Positions 1 through 8,078 of a stretch of 64,000 bases of DNA are shown here, piece by piece (position 1 is the stretch's first letter; every line of letters begins with the position of its first letter). The position numbers were made by a program, and so were the translations under genes. Source of the stretch: Clavibacter californiensis (GTDB lineage: Bacteria; Actinomycetota; Actinomycetes; Actinomycetales; Microbacteriaceae); NCBI RefSeq assembly GCF_021952865.1, contig NZ_CP040792.1, positions 496,001-560,000 of the forward strand, given 5' to 3'. Under the pieces are notes generated by a model, which was given only the letters and a program-made list of their open reading frames with translations, made no database searches and was not told the origin of the DNA.

Positions 1-753
1 CGCATCGCGGCCCGTCCGCCGGAGGGCGTGGCCGTCCGCTACGCGGGTCCGTTCCACACCGCCCTGGGCGGTTACCCGTCGGATCGGGCGTGGGCGCCGG
101 CAGCCGCGGTGCGCGAGGTGGCGCGCGCGGAGGACGCGGCGGCGGCCGTCGCGGAGGCGAGGGCTGGCGGATCCGGCGCGGTGAAGGTCGTGCTGCACGA
201 CGGCGGACCGCTCCTCGCCGACGACGTGCTGGCCGCGCTCGTCGACGCCGCGCATGCCGCCGGCCTTCCCGCGGCCGTGCACGCGGAGGGCCAGGGGCAG
301 GCGGCGCGCGCGCTCCGGGCGGGCGCCGACGTGCTCGTGCACGTGCCGTGGACCGAGCGGCTCGACGACGCCACGCTGCGGGAGTCCGTGGCGCGCGACG
401 TGCTCTGGATCTCGACCCTGGCGATCCACGACGGCGCCGACCTCGCGACGGCCCTCGAGAACGCCCGGCGCCACGTCGCGGTCGGCGGCCGGATCGCGTA
501 CGGCACCGACCTCGGCAACGGCGACCTCCCCGTGGGCCTGAACGCGCGGGAGGTCGAGCTGCTCGGCGAGGTCGGGCTGCGGGGCCCGGCGCTGCTCGAG
601 GCCGTGCTGGGCAGCGCGCCCGGCGTCATCGCGCACGCGCTGGCGAGCGCGGAGCCGCTGCCGTCGTCCGCCGACGCCACCGCAGGGGAGCTGGTCTCGT
701 GGCTGCGCGGGGCGCACCGGCTGGGCGCGGCCGACCTGCCACGGCGGGGTTGA
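1..753 (+). CDS. Amidohydrolase-family protein, C-terminal part (5' end outside window)
   Basis: Only the C-terminal ~250 residues are present; the frame is open from base 1, so the true start lies upstream. The GTG at 28 is an in-frame start codon but has no ribosome binding site. AAVHAEGQG, a hydrophobic LVHVPW strand and YGTDLGNGD late in the protein fit the metal-binding His and the last Asp of the imidazolonepropionase-like branch of the amidohydrolase superfamily, which hydrolyses C-N bonds in cyclic amides or related substrates. The substrate cannot be told from the sequence. It ends 45 bases before an iron-controlled operon and is probably a separate transcription unit. Confidence 0.7.
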   Translation, partial: RIAARPPEGVAVRYAGPFHTALGGYPSDRAWAPAAAVREVARAEDAAAAVAEARAGGSGAVKVVLHDGGPLLADDVLAALVDAAHAAGLPAAVHAEGQGQAARALRAGADVLVHVPWTERLDDATLRESVARDVLWISTLAIHDGADLATALENARRHVAVGGRIAYGTDLGNGDLPVGLNAREVELLGEVGLRGPALLEAVLGSAPGVIAHALASAEPLPSSADATAGELVSWLRGAHRLGAADLPRRG

Positions 754-797
754 GCGGCCGACCGCACCCTCCCGCGACGCCGGGTTGTCGGCCCACA

Positions 798-816
798 TGA
801 GGTTAGGCTAACCTCA
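798..816. promoter_or_regulatory. DtxR/IdeR-type iron box
   Basis: The 19-base sequence TGAGGTTAGGCTAACCTCA is a perfect inverted repeat around its central base. It matches the consensus operator of DtxR/IdeR iron repressors (TTAGGTTAGSCTAACCTAA) except at the second base from each end. It ends 6 bases before the GTG start of the siderophore transporter ATPase. A TAACCT hexamer at 809-814 inside the box could be the -10 element of a leaderless transcript, so bound repressor would cover the core promoter. Repression of 823-4882 by Fe-loaded DtxR is a strong inference. Confidence 0.9.
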
Positions 817-822
817 CCTACC

Positions 823-1725
823 GTGACCTCCCCCGCCTCGACCTCCCCGATCGCGCGCGCCGCGGACCCGGATCCGGCGCCGGCGTCACCCGCCGCATCC
901 GCCCTCGAGGCCCGCGACATCACGGTCGCGTACGGCGACACGGAGGTCGTGCACGGTGCAGGGCTCGAGATCCGACCGGGCTGCGTCACCGCGCTCGTCG
1001 GGCCGAACGGCAGCGGGAAGTCGACGCTGCTGCGCACGATGGCCAGGCTCCAGGCGGCGCGCTCCGGGTCGCTCGTGCTGCGCGAGGAAGGCGCGGAGGC
1101 GGGCGAGTCCGACGCCCTCGACCTCTCCCTCCGCCGCTTCGCCCGCCGCGTCGCCCTCCTCACGCAGGGCCGGCCGACGCCCGGCGGCCTGAGCGTCCGC
1201 GACGTCGTCGAGTTCGGCCGCTACCCGCACCGCGGCCGCTTCGGCGGGGCGGATCCCGAGGGCAGGGCGGCGGTGGACCGCGCGCTCGACCTCACGGGCC
1301 TCGTCGCCCTCGCCGACCGGGGCGTCGACCAGCTCTCCGGCGGCCAGCTCCAGCGCGTGTGGCTCGCGAGCTGCCTCGCGCAGGAGACGGGCGTGCTGCT
1401 CCTCGACGAGCCGACCACGTACCTCGACCTCCGCTACCAGGTCGAGCTCCTCGACCTGGTGCGCGACCTCGCCGACGACGCATCGATCGCCGTCGGCGTC
1501 GTCCTCCACGACCTCGATCAGGCCGCCGCGCTCGCCGACACCGTCGCGCTGCTCTCCGACGGCCGGATCGTCAAGACCGGCACCCCATCCGAGGTGCTGA
1601 CCCCCGACCTCCTCACCGAGGTCTACGGCATCCCCGTCGAGGTCCACGCGGACCCGACGACGGGCAGCCTGCGCACCCGCGCGGTCGCCCGCCACCACCA
1701 CAGGAACGAGAGGCTCCACCCGTGA
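823..1725 (+). CDS. Iron-siderophore ABC transporter, ATP-binding protein
   Basis: Cytoplasmic ATPase that powers ferric-siderophore import (FecE/FepC/FhuC type). Walker A is GPNGSGKST at residues 60-68, the signature LSGGQ at 171-175 and Walker B VLLLDEP around 191-197, followed by a switch-region His (VLHDLDQA). The first 27 residues, rich in Pro and Ala, extend beyond the usual family start. The GTG at 823 was chosen because it follows the iron box directly; there is no Shine-Dalgarno sequence, which fits a leaderless message. The stop overlaps the next gene by 4 bases (GTGA). With the binding protein and fused permease it forms a complete uptake system expected to be induced by iron limitation. 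Confidence 0.92.
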   Translation: MTSPASTSPIARAADPDPAPASPAASALEARDITVAYGDTEVVHGAGLEIRPGCVTALVGPNGSGKSTLLRTMARLQAARSGSLVLREEGAEAGESDALDLSLRRFARRVALLTQGRPTPGGLSVRDVVEFGRYPHRGRFGGADPEGRAAVDRALDLTGLVALADRGVDQLSGGQLQRVWLASCLAQETGVLLLDEPTTYLDLRYQVELLDLVRDLADDASIAVGVVLHDLDQAAALADTVALLSDGRIVKTGTPSEVLTPDLLTEVYGIPVEVHADPTTGSLRTRAVARHHHRNERLHP

Positions 1726-2711
1726 TCACGAGACGACGAACCCTGGCGATGACCGCCCTCGCCGCCGCGACAGCGCTCACGCTGACCGCGTGCGGCACCA
1801 CCGAGGAGGCGTCCACCGGCGCCGGGGCGACGCCGGCCGGCGAGCAGATCACGCTGACCGACGGCACCGGCGCGGAGGTCACGCTGGACGGGCCCGCGAC
1901 CAAGGTCGTCGGCACCGAGTGGAACGTCGTGGAGAACCTCGTGTCGCTGGGCGTGGATCCCGTGGGCGTCGCGGACGTGGCCGGCTACAGCGCCTGGTCG
2001 TCCGCCGTCCCGCTCGTGAACGAGCCCGCCGACATCGGCACGCGCGGCGAGCCGAGCGTGGAGACCATCGCGTCGCTCGCGCCCGACCTCATCGTCGCGA
2101 CCACCGACCTGCCGGCCGACGCGATCACGCAGCTGAAGGCCATCGCGCCCGTGCTTCAGGTGAACTCGGCCGACGGCAGCAAGCAGATCCAGCAGAGCGA
2201 GGACAACCTCGAGCTCATCGCGAAGGCGACGGGCACCGCGGACAAGGCGACCGAGGTCATCGGCGCATACGACCAGGCCGTCGCGGATGCCAAGGCGAAG
2301 CTCGACGCCGCCGGGCTCGCGGGCTCGAGGTTCCTGTTCGCGGACGCGTACGTGGACGCCGGCGCCGTCACCATCCGCCCGTTCGGGACGGGCTCGCTGA
2401 TCGGCGACGTCACGACCGAGCTCGGCCTCGAGAACGCGTGGACGGGCGAGGTCGACCCCGCTTACGGCCTCGGATCCACCGACGTCGAGGGCCTCACGAC
2501 CGTCGGCGACGTGCAGTTCCTCTACAACTCGAACTCCACGCAGGGCGACGACCCGTTCGCCTCCACGCTCGCGGGCAACGCCGTGTGGCAGTCGCTCCCG
2601 TTCGTGACCGCGGGCGACGTGCACCGCATGCCCGACGGCATCTGGGCGTTCGGCGGCCCGGCGTCGATGACGGCGTACGCGAAGGCCGTGTCCGACCTGC
2701 TGGCCGGCTGA
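1722..2711 (+). CDS. Iron-siderophore ABC transporter, substrate-binding lipoprotein
   Basis: 329-residue extracytoplasmic binding protein of the FepB/FecB type. The N-terminus has an Arg-rich segment (TRRRTLAM, possibly a Tat signal), a hydrophobic stretch and a lipobox LTAC whose Cys24 would be lipidated, anchoring the mature protein to the outer membrane face. The TGTEWNVVENLVSLGVDPVG-like region and the ASLAPDLIVA segment are typical of the periplasmic-binding fold that holds ferric siderophores. The GTG start overlaps the ATPase stop codon and follows an AGAGG ribosome site. The following permease begins 14 bases downstream. The particular siderophore cannot be predicted. Confidence 0.92.
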   Translation: MITRRRTLAMTALAAATALTLTACGTTEEASTGAGATPAGEQITLTDGTGAEVTLDGPATKVVGTEWNVVENLVSLGVDPVGVADVAGYSAWSSAVPLVNEPADIGTRGEPSVETIASLAPDLIVATTDLPADAITQLKAIAPVLQVNSADGSKQIQQSEDNLELIAKATGTADKATEVIGAYDQAVADAKAKLDAAGLAGSRFLFADAYVDAGAVTIRPFGTGSLIGDVTTELGLENAWTGEVDPAYGLGSTDVEGLTTVGDVQFLYNSNSTQGDDPFASTLAGNAVWQSLPFVTAGDVHRMPDGIWAFGGPASMTAYAKAVSDLLAG

Positions 2712-2725
2712 CCCGCACCCTCCCG

Positions 2726-4882
2726 ATGACCGCTCCCGTCCGCACCGCGCCCCCGTCGGCCGACGCGCCTCCCGTGTCCCCCGCGGCGGCGGCGATCCCG
2801 GATCCCGCCCCGTCGTTGGCCGCGGTCACGCGCGCCGACGGGGCCGGTCGGATCCCGGTGCGGGCGGTCGCGGTCGTCGCCCTCCTCGCGCTGGTCGTGG
2901 CGGTGCTCGCGGTGATCGACGTCACCCAGGGCACCGCCGCCGTCGGCCCGCGCGAGGTGTGGCAGGCGCTCACCGGGCGGGCGACGCCGGGCGACGCGTC
3001 CGTCGTGGTCGCGTCGCGGCTGCCGCGCATGGCCGCGGGGATCCTCGTGGGCCTCGCCCTCGGCGCGGCCGGCGCCGCCCTGCAGACCGTGAGCCGCAAC
3101 GTGCTCGCCTCGCCCGACACCCTCGCCGTGAACGCGGGCGCGCACGCGGCGCTGGCGGTCGCGGCGGTCACCGGGCTCACGCTGCCGGCGCTCGCGGGCG
3201 CGGGCGTCGCCTTCGTGGGCGGGCTGGTCGCGGCGGCGGTCGTGCTCGCGGTCTCGGGCCTCGGATCCGGCACCGTGCGCCTCGTGCTCGCGGGCAGCGC
3301 GCTCGCGCTCGGCCTCGGATCCGTCACCAGCGCGCTCCTCCTCCTCTTCCCGCAGCAGACCAGCGGCCTCTACCGCTGGGGCCAGGGCGGCATCGGCCAG
3401 AACGGCTTCGACGCCGTCGCGCAGATGGCGCCCGTGGTGGTGCTCGCGCTCGGGATCCTGCTGCTCATCACGCGCCGACTCGACGCGCTCGGGCTCGGCG
3501 ACGACGCCGCCCGGAGCCTCGGCGTCCACGTACGGGCGACCCGCGTGATCGCCGTGATCGCCTCGGTGCTGCTCGCCGCGGCGGCCGTGACGGTCGCCGG
3601 GCCCATCGGCTTCGTCGGCCTGTACGCGCCCGCGTTCGTGCGGCCGCTGCGGCGGCTCGTGCCGGGCGTCCGGCGCTCGTGGGTCTTCATCCCCGTCGCC
3701 GGGCTCATGGGCGCGGCCGTCGTGCTGCTCGCCGACGTGCTGCTGCGCGCGGTCGTCGGCGCCGAGGCGTCGGTCGCCGTGCCGACCGGGCTCGTCACCT
3801 CCCTCATCGGCGCGGTCGTGCTCGTGGTCCTCGCCGTGCGCACCCGCGACAGCGCCACGCCCGCGCCCACCGAGCGCCACGGCGTGATCACCCGCCGTCG
3901 TGCCGCGCTCGTGGTCGGCGCACTGGTCGCCGTGCTCGTCGGGCTGCTGATCGCCTCCGTGCTCCTCGGCGACGCGAAGCTGCTCCTCGGCGACGTCGTC
4001 AACGGGATCCGCGGCACCGCCGGCCCCGTCGTCAGCTACGTGCTCGACACCCGCGTGCCGCGCGTGCTCGCCGCCGTGCTGGCGGGTGCGGCGCTCGCGC
4101 TCGCGGGCGTGCTCGTGCAGGCCGTGACCCGGAATCCGCTGGCGGATCCCGCGATCCTCGGCGTCTCGGGCGGCGCGGGGCTCGGCGCCGTGCTGTTCGT
4201 GACGACCGCGCCGCTCGCGTCCGGATGGGGCATCGCGGGCGCGGCCGGGCTCGGCGCGCTCGCGGCCGCGGCCGTCGTCTTCGGGCTCGCGGCGCGCGGC
4301 GGCTTCCCGCAGAACCGCCTCGTGCTCATCGGCGTCGGCGTCTCGGCGGGCACGGCGGCGGCCATCAGCATGATCATCGTGCTCACCGACCCGTTCAACG
4401 GCGCGAAGGCGCTCACGTGGCTGTCCGGATCCACCTACGGGCGCGGGTTCGACGACGCCCTGCCCGTGCTCGTCGCCCTCGTGCTCGCGGTGGCGGTCGC
4501 GGCGCCGCGGCACCGGATGCTGGATCTCGTCACCCTCGACGACGACACCCCGCGCCTCCTCGGCGTCTCGCTCGTCCGCTCGCGCCTGCTCGCGCTCTCG
4601 GTCGCGGTCGTCCTCACGGCGACCGCGGTCGCGGCGGTGGGCGTGATCGGCTTCGTCGGCCTGGTCGCGCCGCACGCGGCCCGCGCGCTCGTCGGATCCC
4701 GCCACGCGCGCGTCGTGCCCGTCGCGATCCTGCTGGGCGCCGCCCTCGTGACCCTCGCCGACCTGCTCGGCCGCACCGTGATCGCCCCGGGCCAGCTCGG
4801 CGCCGGCCTCGTGACCGCGCTGGTCGGCACGCCGTACTTCGTGTGGCTGCTGTGGCGCGGGCGGGCGTCCCGCGGGCGGTAG
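2726..4882 (+). CDS. Iron-siderophore ABC transporter, fused double FecCD permease
   Basis: 718-residue membrane protein with two consecutive FecCD permease domains, about residues 50-385 and 390-718; each alone would be a normal 330-350-residue subunit. Both halves carry a glycine-rich segment after the first helices (ASPDTLAVNAG; LADPAILGVSGG) and the GFVGL signature (GPIGFVGLYAP; GVIGFVGLVAPH). The ATPase-contact loop is conserved in both (RSLGVHV, RLLGVSL). The fusion resembles FhuB, where one polypeptide forms the whole channel. ATG 2726 lies 14 bases after the binding-protein stop; the Ala/Pro-rich first 45 residues are probably cytoplasmic. A hairpin follows the stop. Confidence 0.92.
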   Translation: MTAPVRTAPPSADAPPVSPAAAAIPDPAPSLAAVTRADGAGRIPVRAVAVVALLALVVAVLAVIDVTQGTAAVGPREVWQALTGRATPGDASVVVASRLPRMAAGILVGLALGAAGAALQTVSRNVLASPDTLAVNAGAHAALAVAAVTGLTLPALAGAGVAFVGGLVAAAVVLAVSGLGSGTVRLVLAGSALALGLGSVTSALLLLFPQQTSGLYRWGQGGIGQNGFDAVAQMAPVVVLALGILLLITRRLDALGLGDDAARSLGVHVRATRVIAVIASVLLAAAAVTVAGPIGFVGLYAPAFVRPLRRLVPGVRRSWVFIPVAGLMGAAVVLLADVLLRAVVGAEASVAVPTGLVTSLIGAVVLVVLAVRTRDSATPAPTERHGVITRRRAALVVGALVAVLVGLLIASVLLGDAKLLLGDVVNGIRGTAGPVVSYVLDTRVPRVLAAVLAGAALALAGVLVQAVTRNPLADPAILGVSGGAGLGAVLFVTTAPLASGWGIAGAAGLGALAAAAVVFGLAARGGFPQNRLVLIGVGVSAGTAAAISMIIVLTDPFNGAKALTWLSGSTYGRGFDDALPVLVALVLAVAVAAPRHRMLDLVTLDDDTPRLLGVSLVRSRLLALSVAVVLTATAVAAVGVIGFVGLVAPHAARALVGSRHARVVPVAILLGAALVTLADLLGRTVIAPGQLGAGLVTALVGTPYFVWLLWRGRASRGR

Positions 4883-4898
4883 GGGCACGTGCCGCGGG

Positions 4899-4916
4899 GG
4901 TGGGGCTGACCCCACC
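4899..4916 (+). terminator. Hairpin after siderophore operon
   Basis: GGTGGGG and CCCCACC form a perfect 7-bp stem with a 4-base loop, 16 bases after the permease stop. There is no T tract, so it is at best a weak or Rho-assisted terminator. A second inverted repeat, GATGGGC/GCCCATC with a 5-base loop at 4936-4954, lies between this hairpin and the kinase gene and may be an operator. Confidence 0.4.
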
Positions 4917-4972
4917 TCGATCCGGGAGCGAGCAGGATGGGCGACGTGCCCATCGCTCGCGAGGCTGGGAAC

Positions 4973-6526
4973 ATGAACACCACACCATCCGCGACCGAGG
5001 CCGAATCGACGCCCGTGCCACCCGAAGAGCTCTTCCCGGAAGCCGCCGACGCGTCCGACGCCGGCGGCCCTCCGTCCGATGCCGCGGGCGGGAGCGAGGA
5101 CGTGGATCCGGACGACGCCCCCGCTCCCCGCGATCGCCGCCGCTCCTTCTACTCCTCCGCCTGGCGGCGCTTCCCCCGCGACATCGGATACCTGCTCCTG
5201 ACCGCGGCGCTGTGCGCCACGGTCTACCTCGCGCTCCCCAACATCGTCTTCGGCCTGATCGACCAGCTCCTCTGGTCGGCGACCGGCCTGTTCGCGGCGC
5301 TCGCGCTCTCCGTCGTGCTCTTCGGGGCGCTGTTCGCGGCGCGGGGGCTCGGCGCCGTCGAGCGCGTGCGGATCGGGTGGGCCGAGCCCCGGCCGATCCG
5401 CCCGGTCGACTGGACGCCCCGGTGGCAGCAGAACCGGGCCACGCGGATCCTCTCGGCCGTCGCGAATCCGCACTACTGGCTGCACCTGCTGCACGCGGTC
5501 GTCGTCTACCCGCTCGTGGCCCTCGTCACGCTCGGCGCGGGCGCCGTCCTGCTCGCCGGGTTCCTCGGGCCCATCGCGGGCGTCTTCGCCCTGATGGCGC
5601 TCGACTGGCGCATCGACCCCTACCTCACGGAGCGGGGCTTCGACGCGGGGCGTACCGAGGCCCTCGCGGTCGCGATCGGCGTGGTGGCGATGATCCTGTC
5701 CGTCGTGCTGCTCCCGCTCTGGGCGCGTGGCGCCGTGCTCGCCCACTACTGGACCGACCACGCGCTCCTCGGCGGCTTCCGGTCCGACGCCCTCGAGCGC
5801 CGCGTCCAGGGTCTCGAGCAGTCCCGCGCCGGCGCGGTGACGGCCGAGGGGCAGACGCTGCGCCAGATCGAGCGCGACCTGCATGACGGTCCGCAGCAGC
5901 GCCTCGTGCGGCTCCGCATGGACCTCGCGGCCGCCGAGCGCGCGCTGGAGACGGATCCGGAGCGCGCTCGGACGCTCATCGCCGAGGCCTCCGAGCACGC
6001 GCACGACACCCTCGAGGAGCTGCGCGCGCTGTCCCGCGGGTTCGCCCCGCCGATCCTCCTCGACCGCGGGCTGGTCGCCGCCCTCGAGGCCCTCGCGTCC
6101 CGGGCGACCGTCCCCGTCGCGCTCGATGTGCACCTGCCCGAGAAGCTGGTGCTCCCGACCGAGGTCGAGCGCAACGTCTACTTCACGGTCAGCGAGCTCC
6201 TCACCAACGTCGCGAAGCACTCCGAGGCGACCCGGGCGGACGTGACGCTCGTGCTGATGCGCGACTTCGACGAGACCCGGGTGCTCGTGGCCCGCGTCAA
6301 CGACGACGGCCGGGGCGGCGCGTCCGTGCAGGAGGGCCACGGCCTCCAGGGGCTCGTCGGACGGATCGGCGCGCTCGACGGCGACGTGAGCATCTCCAGC
6401 CCGCAGGGCGGACCCACGCGCATCACCGCGCGCGTGCCGCTCCTCACGCTCAACGGCGTGCCGACCGACGGGTCGGGCACCGGCGCGGGCGGATCGCCGG
6501 CCGCCTCGCCCGACCCCACCGCGTGA
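4973..6526 (+). CDS. NarL-family sensor histidine kinase
   Basis: 517-residue membrane sensor kinase. An acidic, disordered N-terminus (about 1-60) is followed by a four-helix putative sensor domain (about 65-260). Next come a HisKA_3 dimerisation/phosphoacceptor segment RDLHDGPQQRLV with the phosphorylated His at about 304, and a HATPase_c domain (SELLTNVAKHSE N-box; NDDGRGG G1; GHGLQGLVGRI G2). It autophosphorylates and passes phosphate to the adjacent regulator. The start is uncertain: ATG 4973 keeps the inverted repeat at 4936-4954 outside the gene, while an in-frame ATG at 4937 would add 12 residues. The signal sensed is unknown; proximity to the iron operon does not prove an iron role. 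Confidence 0.9.
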   Translation: MNTTPSATEAESTPVPPEELFPEAADASDAGGPPSDAAGGSEDVDPDDAPAPRDRRRSFYSSAWRRFPRDIGYLLLTAALCATVYLALPNIVFGLIDQLLWSATGLFAALALSVVLFGALFAARGLGAVERVRIGWAEPRPIRPVDWTPRWQQNRATRILSAVANPHYWLHLLHAVVVYPLVALVTLGAGAVLLAGFLGPIAGVFALMALDWRIDPYLTERGFDAGRTEALAVAIGVVAMILSVVLLPLWARGAVLAHYWTDHALLGGFRSDALERRVQGLEQSRAGAVTAEGQTLRQIERDLHDGPQQRLVRLRMDLAAAERALETDPERARTLIAEASEHAHDTLEELRALSRGFAPPILLDRGLVAALEALASRATVPVALDVHLPEKLVLPTEVERNVYFTVSELLTNVAKHSEATRADVTLVLMRDFDETRVLVARVNDDGRGGASVQEGHGLQGLVGRIGALDGDVSISSPQGGPTRITARVPLLTLNGVPTDGSGTGAGGSPAASPDPTA

Positions 6527-6527
6527 C

Positions 6528-6533
6528 TACGCT
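6528..6533 (+). promoter_or_regulatory. Putative leaderless -10 box (TACGCT)
   Basis: TACGCT lies 7 bases before the ATG at 6541, the distance expected if transcription begins at the start codon. The same geometry occurs before 12138, 19868, 54219, 58653, 62002 and 63183. Confidence 0.4.
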
Positions 6534-6540
6534 CGGGGCC

Positions 6541-7203
6541 ATGGACGACGGCCCGGTTGCAGCGCGCATCCGGGCCGTCGTGGTCGATGACGCCGTGCTC
6601 CTCCGCGAGGGGCTCGCGCGGGTGCTGGTCGAGGCCGGGATCGACGTCGTCGCCCAGCACGCGGACGCCGCCGGCTTCCTCGCGGCGCTGGCCGACGACG
6701 CCCCCGACGTCGTGGTGATGGACGTCCGCATGCCGCCGACGTACACCGACGAGGGGATCCGCGCCACGGTGGAGGCCAGGCGGCGCGTGCCGGGTATCGG
6801 CGTGCTGCTCCTCTCCCAGTACGTCGAGGCCGCCTACGCCGAGGAGGTCTTCCGCAGCGGCACGGCCGGCATCGGCTACCTGCTCAAGGACCGGGTGACC
6901 CGGCTCGAGGAGATCGACGACGCCGTGCGCCGCATCGCGTCCGGCGGCACCGTGCTCGACCCGGAGGTGGTGACGCAGCTCATGGCCCGACGACGCGATC
7001 CGCTCAGCGCACTGACCCCGCGCGAGCGCGAGGTGCTCGGCCTCATGGCCGAGGGCCGGACCAACGCGGCGATCGCGCGGGCCCTGGTGATCGGCACGGG
7101 CGCGATCGAGAAGCACGTGACGAGCATCTTCGTGAAGCTCGGCCTGGAGGACACGGGCGAGGACCACCGGCGGGTCCTCGCCGTGCTCGCCTACCTGGGG
7201 TGA
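6541..7203 (+). CDS. NarL/FixJ-family response regulator
   Basis: 220-residue DNA-binding regulator paired with the kinase just upstream. The receiver domain has the acidic pair DD at 16-17, phosphoacceptor Asp61 in VVVMDVRMPP, and Lys in YLLKDRV. The C-terminal LuxR-type helix-turn-helix reads LTPREREVLGLMAEGRTNAA onward and ends in a typical recognition helix. ATG 6541 is preferred because a TACGCT box sits 7 bases upstream. An alternative GTG at 6523 would overlap the kinase stop as GTGA and add six residues; translational coupling through that start is possible. Confidence 0.93.
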   Translation: MDDGPVAARIRAVVVDDAVLLREGLARVLVEAGIDVVAQHADAAGFLAALADDAPDVVVMDVRMPPTYTDEGIRATVEARRRVPGIGVLLLSQYVEAAYAEEVFRSGTAGIGYLLKDRVTRLEEIDDAVRRIASGGTVLDPEVVTQLMARRRDPLSALTPREREVLGLMAEGRTNAAIARALVIGTGAIEKHVTSIFVKLGLEDTGEDHRRVLAVLAYLG

Positions 7204-7397
7204 CGCCCGGGGCGATCCGCCCTGCTCGTCGTCCCCGCCCGTGGAGCGAAGTCGAGGCCGGGCGTCGTGCCCCGGTGGTCGAGGAGGCGCGGCGTGACGT
7301 CGGCGGACGTCAGCGGGCGTCGATCGGCTGCGGCCTCGGGATCCTCGTCGTGCTCAGCCTCTGGACCTCCGGGCTCTCCTGGATGCTGCCGGGCTGA
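7200..7397 (+). CDS. Small hypothetical protein with one hydrophobic segment
   Basis: 65 residues; the GTG start overlaps the regulator stop (GTGA). The first 40 residues are basic and hydrophilic, followed by one hydrophobic stretch (IGCGLGILVVLSLWTSGL) that could span the membrane. No family is recognised. The overlap favours translation but the codon pattern is only moderately convincing, so it may be spurious. Confidence 0.35.
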   Translation: MTPGAIRPARRPRPWSEVEAGRRAPVVEEARRDVGGRQRASIGCGLGILVVLSLWTSGLSWMLPG

Positions 7398-7541
7398 TCC
7401 GGCGCCGGGCCGGGCGCGAGCTGGGGAACCCGCCGCGCACGCTGTGATCGCTCTCAGCGACCGTGCGATCGAGCGCGCCCCGGCCACCATGGGGGTGGTG
7501 CGCATCGCGCCGACCCGAGACCCACCTGAGGAGAGCACCGC

Positions 7542-8078
7542 ATGTCCTGGCAGATCGGCGGCTTGCCGCTGCACCCCCTCATCGTCCACTTCGTGGTCGT
7601 GGCGTTCCCCACGGCCGCGCTGCTCATCCTCGTGTCGGCGGTGTGGCCGGCCTTCGCGCGGCGGCTCGGGATCATCACCCCGCTGGTCGCCCTCGCCTCG
7701 CTCGTCGCGGTGCCGCTCGCGACCTCGTCCGGCGAGCGGCTCGAGGGGCAGGTCGGCGGGGGCGCGGTCCTCGAGGCCCACACGCAGCTGGGCGACACGC
7801 TCCTCCCGTGGGCGGTGGCCGTGTTCGTCGTCGCGACGGCGCAGTGGCTGTGGATCCACCGGCTCGCCGCCCACGGGTCCGGCCGCGCCGGACGCCGCAT
7901 CGCCCGCTCGCGCCGCATCGCCGTCACGGCCGTGCTGGCGGTCGCCGTGGCCGTCTCCTCGGTCGGCGCGATGGTCACGACCGTGCGCGTCGGCGAGTCG
8001 GGCGCGCGCGCCGTGTGGTCGGACTCGGGCGCGGGCGGCGGGGACGGCGCGGGCGGCGGGGACGGCGACGACGGATGA
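7542..8078 (+). CDS. DUF2231-like membrane protein
   Basis: 178-residue integral membrane protein with about four helices. The N-terminus (LPLHPLIVHFVVVAFPTA) carries the paired-His HP..VH motif of DUF2231 proteins, which often bind redox cofactors or occur with electron-transfer genes. The C-terminus is a low-complexity Gly/Asp tail (GAGGGDGAGGGDGDDG). The ATG follows an AGGAG ribosome site, and the stop overlaps the VIT-family gene by ATGA, suggesting a shared transcript. Specific function unknown. Confidence 0.8.
   Translation: MSWQIGGLPLHPLIVHFVVVAFPTAALLILVSAVWPAFARRLGIITPLVALASLVAVPLATSSGERLEGQVGGGAVLEAHTQLGDTLLPWAVAVFVVATAQWLWIHRLAAHGSGRAGRRIARSRRIAVTAVLAVAVAVSSVGAMVTTVRVGESGARAVWSDSGAGGGDGAGGGDGDDG

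Noticed and set aside
2522-6340. Very long open frame on the minus strand opposite the permease and kinase genes
   Set aside because: It is a G+C-driven shadow: the translation is dominated by Arg, Glu, Gly, Asp and His repeats without any domain, while the plus strand carries complete, family-matching genes.
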